Assembly: GCF_050627025.1 (NCBI RefSeq)
Contig: NZ_CP192472.1
Reading direction: 5' to 3' (one strand)
Length of the DNA: 64,000 nt
Source of the DNA: Variovorax paradoxus_P
GTDB taxonomy: Bacteria; Pseudomonadota; Gammaproteobacteria; Burkholderiales; Burkholderiaceae_C
Of the stretch, positions 59,905 through 64,000 are shown one piece after another; within the stretch, counting starts at the first letter, position 1; each line of letters opens with the position of its first letter. The notes under the pieces were generated by a model. That model searched no databases. It was given only the letters and a program-made list of their open reading frames with translations, and was not told the DNA's origin. The position numbers and the translations under genes were made by a program.

Positions 59905-61596
59905 ATGAAACACCTGAGCGGTCTTGATGCCACCTTCCTGCACCTTGAGACCCCGGAGATGCCGATGCACGTGGGCTCGCTCAACGTGCTCGACCTGCCC
60001 AAGGGCTACAAGCGCGACTTCTACGAGGACGCCAAGCAGTTCATGGCCAGCCGCATCCACCTGGCCGACGTGTTCACGCGCAAGCTCGCGCTCATGCCCT
60101 TCGACATGACCAACCCGGTGTGGGTGGAAGACGACGATATCGATCTCGACTACCACGTGCGCCACATCACCCTGCCCAAGCCCGGCACCAACCGGCAGTT
60201 GCAGCAATACGTGGCGCGGCTGCATTCCACGCTCATCGACCGCAGCCGCCCGATGTGGGAGTTTTTCATCATCGACGGGCTCAAGAGCGGCCAGGTGGCG
60301 CTGTACACCAAGGTGCACCATGCGGGCATCGACGGGCAGGCCGGCGTGGCGCTCGGCAAGGCCATCTTCGACCTGGAGGCGACGGGGCGCGTGGTGAAGC
60401 CGCCACGCGCACGCCCGCGCAGCAGCGGCTACCAGCTTGGCATGGCCGAGCTCGCGACCGCGGCGCTGCGCAACACGGCGCAGCAATACGTCAAGCTCTT
60501 CAAGATGGCGCCGGCCATTGCGCGGGCGCTCGGCGGCCTGGCCAAGCCCGACGAAAAAGCGGCCGAGAAAGACGCCGCCACCGCGCCGAAGAAGTTCAAC
60601 CTGTTTGCGCCGCGCACATCGCTGAACGTGTCGATCACCAACCAGCGCACGTTTGCAGGCCGCACCATTCCGCTGGCCGAGACCAAGCACATTGCCAGGC
60701 ACTTCGGCGTGTCGCTCAACGACGTGGTCATGGCCACGGTGGCCGGCGCACTGCGCCACTACCTGGCCGACAACAACGAGCTGCCCGCCAAGCCGCTGGT
60801 GGCCGGCGTGCCCGTGAGCCTGCGCGAAGCAGGCGACGACACGGCCAACAACCAGGCCAGCATGATCCTGGTGAGCCTGGCGACGGACATCACCGACCCG
60901 GTGCAGCGCCTGAAGGCCATCAATACCTCGTCGAACGCATCTAAGTCGACGATGAACCGCTTCAAGGCCATGATCCTGGACGACTTTCCGACCTTCGCGG
61001 CGCCCTGGCTGGTGTCGGGCATTGCGTCGATGGTCGGCCGCTCGGGCTTGGTGAACCTGCTTCCGCCGGCCGCCAACGTGGCCATTTCGAACGTGGCGGG
61101 CGCGCCGTTCCCCATGTACTTTGCGGGGGCACTGGTCACCAGCTACTACCCGGTGTCGATTGCGAGCCACGGCACGGCGCTGAACGTGACGGTGCAGAGC
61201 TACAACGGGCGCATGGACTACGGCCTCATCGCCTGCCGGCGGGCGGTGCCCGACATCACCGAGATTGGCGACTACATGCTGGCCGAGCACAAGCTGCTGA
61301 TGGACCTGACTCAGACGCATCCTGTGGCTGCAGGCGCAGCGCCGGCGAAGGCGGCTGCTGCTCCCGAACCGGCGCCCGCGGTGAAGGCTGCGGCCAAGCC
61401 CGCTGCAAAGGCTGCCCCGAAGGCGGTGCCGAAGCCCGCGGCAAAAAAGGTGGCGGTGAAGAAGCCGGCGGCGGTAAAGACCGCGGCCGCCAAGGCCCCG
61501 GCCAGGAAAGCGCCAACCAAGACGCCCCCGGCCAAGGCTGCGCCCCGCAAGCCCGCCGCGCCGGCCAAGCGCGCCAGGGTGGTTGCTGCGGCATGA
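59905..61596 (+). CDS. WS/DGAT-type acyltransferase with Lys/Ala-rich tail
   Basis: 563 residues. The wax ester synthase/diacylglycerol acyltransferase catalytic motif HHAGIDG lies at about 140 (HHxxxDG). Other family marks: MKHLSGLDATFLHLETPEMPMHVGSL, NDVVMATVAGALRHYL, NVAISNVAGAPFPMYFAGA. The last 90 residues are Lys/Ala/Pro-rich (KPAAKAAPKAVPKPAAKKVAVKK type), much like the tail of PhaF-type granule or histone-H1-like proteins, and not part of the usual enzyme length of about 450-470. It probably makes triacylglycerol or wax ester. A phasin gene follows after 135 bp. AAGGAG lies upstream. Confidence 0.9.
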   Translation: MKHLSGLDATFLHLETPEMPMHVGSLNVLDLPKGYKRDFYEDAKQFMASRIHLADVFTRKLALMPFDMTNPVWVEDDDIDLDYHVRHITLPKPGTNRQLQQYVARLHSTLIDRSRPMWEFFIIDGLKSGQVALYTKVHHAGIDGQAGVALGKAIFDLEATGRVVKPPRARPRSSGYQLGMAELATAALRNTAQQYVKLFKMAPAIARALGGLAKPDEKAAEKDAATAPKKFNLFAPRTSLNVSITNQRTFAGRTIPLAETKHIARHFGVSLNDVVMATVAGALRHYLADNNELPAKPLVAGVPVSLREAGDDTANNQASMILVSLATDITDPVQRLKAINTSSNASKSTMNRFKAMILDDFPTFAAPWLVSGIASMVGRSGLVNLLPPAANVAISNVAGAPFPMYFAGALVTSYYPVSIASHGTALNVTVQSYNGRMDYGLIACRRAVPDITEIGDYMLAEHKLLMDLTQTHPVAAGAAPAKAAAAPEPAPAVKAAAKPAAKAAPKAVPKPAAKKVAVKKPAAVKTAAAKAPARKAPTKTPPAKAAPRKPAAPAKRARVVAAA

Positions 61597-61731
61597 TTGG
61601 CAGGCCTTTGGCCGGAATTGGGGCAGTTGGACTAGTTTTCCCACAGTTCTAGCTTTTCAGGCCTAGGCACTCCGGAAGAAGATCAACCCATCGCGAATCC
61701 CGCGAACGTTCAACTTCCAGGAAATCGACAC

Positions 61732-62286
61732 ATGACCACGCAAGCCTCTTTCTCTTCCGCCGCCATCCACGTCATCGGCCAGTACAACGACGCCGGCAAG
61801 ACCCTGGTGGGTGCCTACCGCGCCGGTGTGCATCGCCTGCTTGGCGGCGCTGCTTCGCGCTACACCGAGTTCCTGGGCAGCCGCCAGATTCCGCTGGTGA
61901 GCGAACAGGTCAAGGCCAACCTGATCGGTGCGCAAGAAAAGATCAACGGCTTCCTGGCCAACCGCCTGGACATCGACACCGGCCGCATCGTCTCGGCGAT
62001 GGACCGCGTGGCCGCGGGCACCACCAGCGGCATCGAAGCCGTGGCCGGCCGCGTGGCGGGCGTTGAATCGCCTGTGGTCACCTCGGTGGTCAAGACCTTC
62101 AACGCGCTGAACCAGCCGATCGCCAACGTGTCGGTGCAAATTGCCGACAAGGTCGCGGCCGGCGCCAAGCAGATCGAAGTGCGCGTGAGCGGCACCGAAG
62201 AAGCCAAGCCCCTGCGCACCGTGAAGGCCAAGGCGGCTGCCGCCAAGAAGCCGGTTCGCCGCACCACCGCCCGCAAGGCGGCCTGA
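61732..62286 (+). CDS. Phasin family protein
   Basis: 184 residues, helical and amphipathic with a Lys/Ala-rich C-terminus. Sequence segments such as LVGAYRAGVHRLLGGAASRYTEFLG and NGFLANRLDIDTGRIVSAMDRVAAGTTSGIEAVAGRVAGVESPVVTSVVKTFNALNQPIANVSVQIADKV match the phasin_2-type surface proteins of PHA or lipid granules. AGGA lies 9 nt before the ATG. Followed by another granule protein 24 bp later. Their position after the WS/DGAT gene suggests lipid-inclusion coating. Confidence 0.82.
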   Translation: MTTQASFSSAAIHVIGQYNDAGKTLVGAYRAGVHRLLGGAASRYTEFLGSRQIPLVSEQVKANLIGAQEKINGFLANRLDIDTGRIVSAMDRVAAGTTSGIEAVAGRVAGVESPVVTSVVKTFNALNQPIANVSVQIADKVAAGAKQIEVRVSGTEEAKPLRTVKAKAAAAKKPVRRTTARKAA

Positions 62287-62309
62287 CCTGACCCTGGAGC
62301 AAACAACGC

Positions 62310-62843
62310 ATGGCGACCCGACCCCGTTCGACCGATCCGACTGACGATCTGAAGAAGAAGAGGGCGGCGCCTGCGAAGAAAGCCTCCGCGGCCAAGAAGG
62401 TGCGCGCAGCCAGTAAAACGGCTGCGGCAGCCAGAAAAAAACCTGCTGCCGCCGCACCCAAGGCCCGGCCGGCCGAAAAGACCGGCGGGGCCGAGGGCCT
62501 GCTTCGCGCGGGCCTGAAGGCGCTCGGCAATGTGCGCGACGACGTCGCCAAGCGCCAGGCCAATGTGATCGAAGGCTTGCTCGGTATCGGCCAGGGCAAG
62601 CTCGACGCAACCGCTGGCGCAGCCAAGGCCCCGCTCACGCGCGGCTTTCCGAGCCTCGACAGTTTCGGCCTGCGCAAATTCGAAGACGTGTTCGACCAGC
62701 GCGTGGCCACCGCCCTGGAGCGGCTCGGCATGCCCAGCGCGCAAGAGGTGCAGGCACTGCGCGCCGAAGTGGCCCGGCTGCGCGAACGCCTTGCCGAGCT
62801 CGAACCAAAGAACGCCAGCCCGCGCGCCAGCGGCAAGCGCTGA
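62310..62843 (+). CDS. PHA granule-associated protein (PhaI/PhaF-like)
   Basis: 177 residues. The N-terminal third is Lys/Ala-rich (KKRAAPAKKASAAKKVRAAS ... AARKKPAAAAPKARPAEK), like the DNA-binding tail of PhaF but placed at the start. The rest is helical with KFEDVFDQRVATALERLGMPSAQEVQALRAEVARLRERLAEL, the coiled coil of poly(hydroxyalkanoate) granule-associated proteins. It probably binds granules and nucleoid. GGAG lies 10 nt upstream of the ATG. Confidence 0.82.
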   Translation: MATRPRSTDPTDDLKKKRAAPAKKASAAKKVRAASKTAAAARKKPAAAAPKARPAEKTGGAEGLLRAGLKALGNVRDDVAKRQANVIEGLLGIGQGKLDATAGAAKAPLTRGFPSLDSFGLRKFEDVFDQRVATALERLGMPSAQEVQALRAEVARLRERLAELEPKNASPRASGKR

Positions 62844-62883
62844 GCCCCGGCCCAGCGAACACCGACGCACGCACCAGCCGGTT

Positions 62884-63519
62884 GTGGCCAGTTCCAACAC
62901 CACGCGCGATCGCATCCTGCAGACCAGCCTTGCGCTGTTCAATGCGGAGGGCCTTGCGGCGGTGTCCACCCACAAGATTGCGGCCGAGCTCGGCATGAGC
63001 CCGGGCAACCTGCACTACCACTTCAAGGCCAAGCAGCTGATCGTCGAGTGGCTGTTCAGGCGCTTCGAGCAGCGGCTCGAGGTGCTCAATGGATCTTCGG
63101 ATTCGATTGCGGCCATCGACGACCTCTGGCTCGCGCTGCACCTGCGCTTCGAGGCCATCGACGAGTACCGCTTCATCTACCGCGACATGGCTTTCCTGGC
63201 CGGCGAATACCCCGCGCTCGGCCAGCGCGCGCAGGCGCTCACCGCGCAGAACCTGCTGGCGGCCCAGGCGCTTTGCGAAGGGCTGGTGGCCTCGGGCGTC
63301 ATCCAGACCAGCGCAGAGCAGGCGCGCATTCTGGCGCTGCAGATGGTTTTCACCACCACTTGCTGGCTCTCGTTCGAGCGCCTGGTGCCGGGGCGCGATG
63401 CGCTCGCGCAGGCGGACCCGGGACTGGCGGCTTTTTATACGCTCACTTTGATTTCCCCGTATGTTTCGAGCGAATCGAGGGCTTACCTCGATTACCTGCG
63501 GGGCAAATACCTCGGATAA
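62884..63519 (+). CDS. TetR-family regulator near PHA genes
   Basis: 211 residues. HTH: TRDRILQTSLALFNAEGLAAVSTHKIAAELGMSPGNLHYHFKAKQLIVEWLF. This resembles PhaD-like and related TetR regulators of PHA genes. The C-terminal part (FIYRDMAFLAGEYPALGQRAQALTAQNL) is the ligand half. The best start is the GTG at 62884; the frame upstream overlaps the granule-protein gene. It may regulate the storage genes, by context. Confidence 0.78.
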   Translation: MASSNTTRDRILQTSLALFNAEGLAAVSTHKIAAELGMSPGNLHYHFKAKQLIVEWLFRRFEQRLEVLNGSSDSIAAIDDLWLALHLRFEAIDEYRFIYRDMAFLAGEYPALGQRAQALTAQNLLAAQALCEGLVASGVIQTSAEQARILALQMVFTTTCWLSFERLVPGRDALAQADPGLAAFYTLTLISPYVSSESRAYLDYLRGKYLG

Positions 63520-63612
63520 ACATCGCAGTTGTCCGACGAGGCGGTGAAACTTTGGTTCGCCATGCTCGTCCCACACAACAGTGAAACAGAGATAAACAGG
63601 AAAGCCGCCCCC

Positions 63613-64000
63613 ATGACCACCGCCACCCGAGAACACATTGCGCCACCATCGGGCCTGCTGATGCTGGCCGAAGCACGCGCACTTTGGGAAACAGGTGCCG
63701 GCGTTGCGATGTGGCCGCTGCTGCAGCTCACGCCGCGCGGCGATGGGCACCCGGTGATCGTATTGCCGGGGCTCGTGGCGGGCGACGGCTCCACGTTGCT
63801 GCTGCGCCGCTACCTTCGCAGCCGCGGCTACGACGCACACGGCTGGGGCCTGGGCCGCAACTTCGGGCCGCGCGAGGGCGTCGAAGACGGCATGCTTGCG
63901 CTGCTCAAGTCGCTGAATGAAAAGAGCGGCCAGAAGGTCAGCGTGATCGGATGGAGCCTTGGCGGCATCTATGCGCGGCTTCTCGCGTCCGCACAGCCAG
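63613..64000 (+). CDS. Alpha/beta hydrolase, cut by the window edge
   Basis: 129 residues visible and still open at the right edge. MTTATREHIAPPSGLLMLAEARALWETGAGVAMWPLLQLTPRGDGHPVIVLPGLVAGDGST (oxyanion Gly-Leu region), then RSRGYDAHGWGLGRN and the nucleophile elbow VIGWSLGGIYAR (G-x-S-x-G). A lipase or esterase of the alpha/beta fold. Located after the PHA regulator; a lipid or polyester substrate would fit. CAGGA lies before the ATG. Confidence 0.8.
   Translation, partial: MTTATREHIAPPSGLLMLAEARALWETGAGVAMWPLLQLTPRGDGHPVIVLPGLVAGDGSTLLLRRYLRSRGYDAHGWGLGRNFGPREGVEDGMLALLKSLNEKSGQKVSVIGWSLGGIYARLLASAQP

Noticed and set aside
61320..61596. The Lys/Ala tail of the acyltransferase as a frameshifted separate gene
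   Set aside because: It is in the same frame without interruption and has no internal ribosome site; the basic tail is typical for granule proteins of this group.
59713..61644. A 643-codon minus-strand frame opposite the acyltransferase
   Set aside because: Shadow of the HHxxxDG-containing gene; no ribosome site or domain.
1..64000. CRISPR arrays, rRNA genes, prophage structural genes or insertion sequences
   Set aside because: No regularly spaced repeats, no rRNA-like sequence, no capsid/tail genes and no transposase or integrase were recognised.

Overview
The window is G+C-rich chromosomal DNA that reads as a member of the Comamonadaceae (Betaproteobacteria), most like Variovorax. The basis is gene content and codon usage: a six-gene rut pyrimidine operon with rutR, yraN-diaA-dolP order, pilT-pilU-yggS, phasins, and a short PutA beside an Lrp-type regulator. 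The genus is an inference; no 16S or marker search was possible.

Layout. 1-3290: thioredoxin 2 (cut by the left edge), a PdeM-like phosphoesterase, two TPM-domain proteins and LemA. 3331-4089: a Rossmann-fold protein. 4086-10969 (minus): a seven-gene operon of a cysteine hydrolase, a BMP-type nucleobase/nucleoside ABC importer, a VOC protein and a 2-oxoglutarate-type oxygenase. 11168-16383: rutR and rutABCDEF without rutG. RutR-like operators lie in front of both the rut operon and the ABC/oxygenase operon, so both look like one pyrimidine uptake and degradation regulon. 16602-19346: a SnoaL-like protein, a YheT-type hydrolase, a conserved hypothetical and a cytochrome c. 19461-26195: a tripartite RND efflux pump with a divergent AcrR-type repressor and a recognisable operator.

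26238-34323 is a lower-G+C, island-like block beginning at a tRNA-Arg. It holds a HEPN-like protein, a PHP-ABC ATPase with an overlapping small partner gene, a YkgJ cysteine-cluster protein, a PD-(D/E)xK-like protein, a RES-domain protein, an XRE regulator and orphan genes. This looks like a defence-type island; no integrase is visible.

34356-43705 returns to core genes: LysR/azoreductase, a GST, rsmI, yraN, diaA, a dolP-like lipoprotein, a beta-hydroxyacid dehydrogenase, pilU, pilT and yggS. 43763-50108 is a second accessory block on the minus strand: a VirD4/TraG coupling protein, a 131-aa unknown, three paralogous ~116-147-aa putative immunity proteins and an 856-aa protein with an XVIPCD-like tail, i.e. 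a probable type IV secretion effector. Between the immunity copies sit remnants of deleted effector genes.

50280-64000: Lrp regulator and putA, glutamate dehydrogenase, a P-loop kinase-like protein, a lipoprotein, arginase with a prolyl oligopeptidase, then a storage-lipid group (WS/DGAT acyltransferase with a Lys/Ala-rich tail, phasin, PHA granule protein, TetR regulator, and an alpha/beta hydrolase cut by the right edge). The proline, arginine and glutamate enzymes fit together as an amino-acid catabolic neighbourhood.
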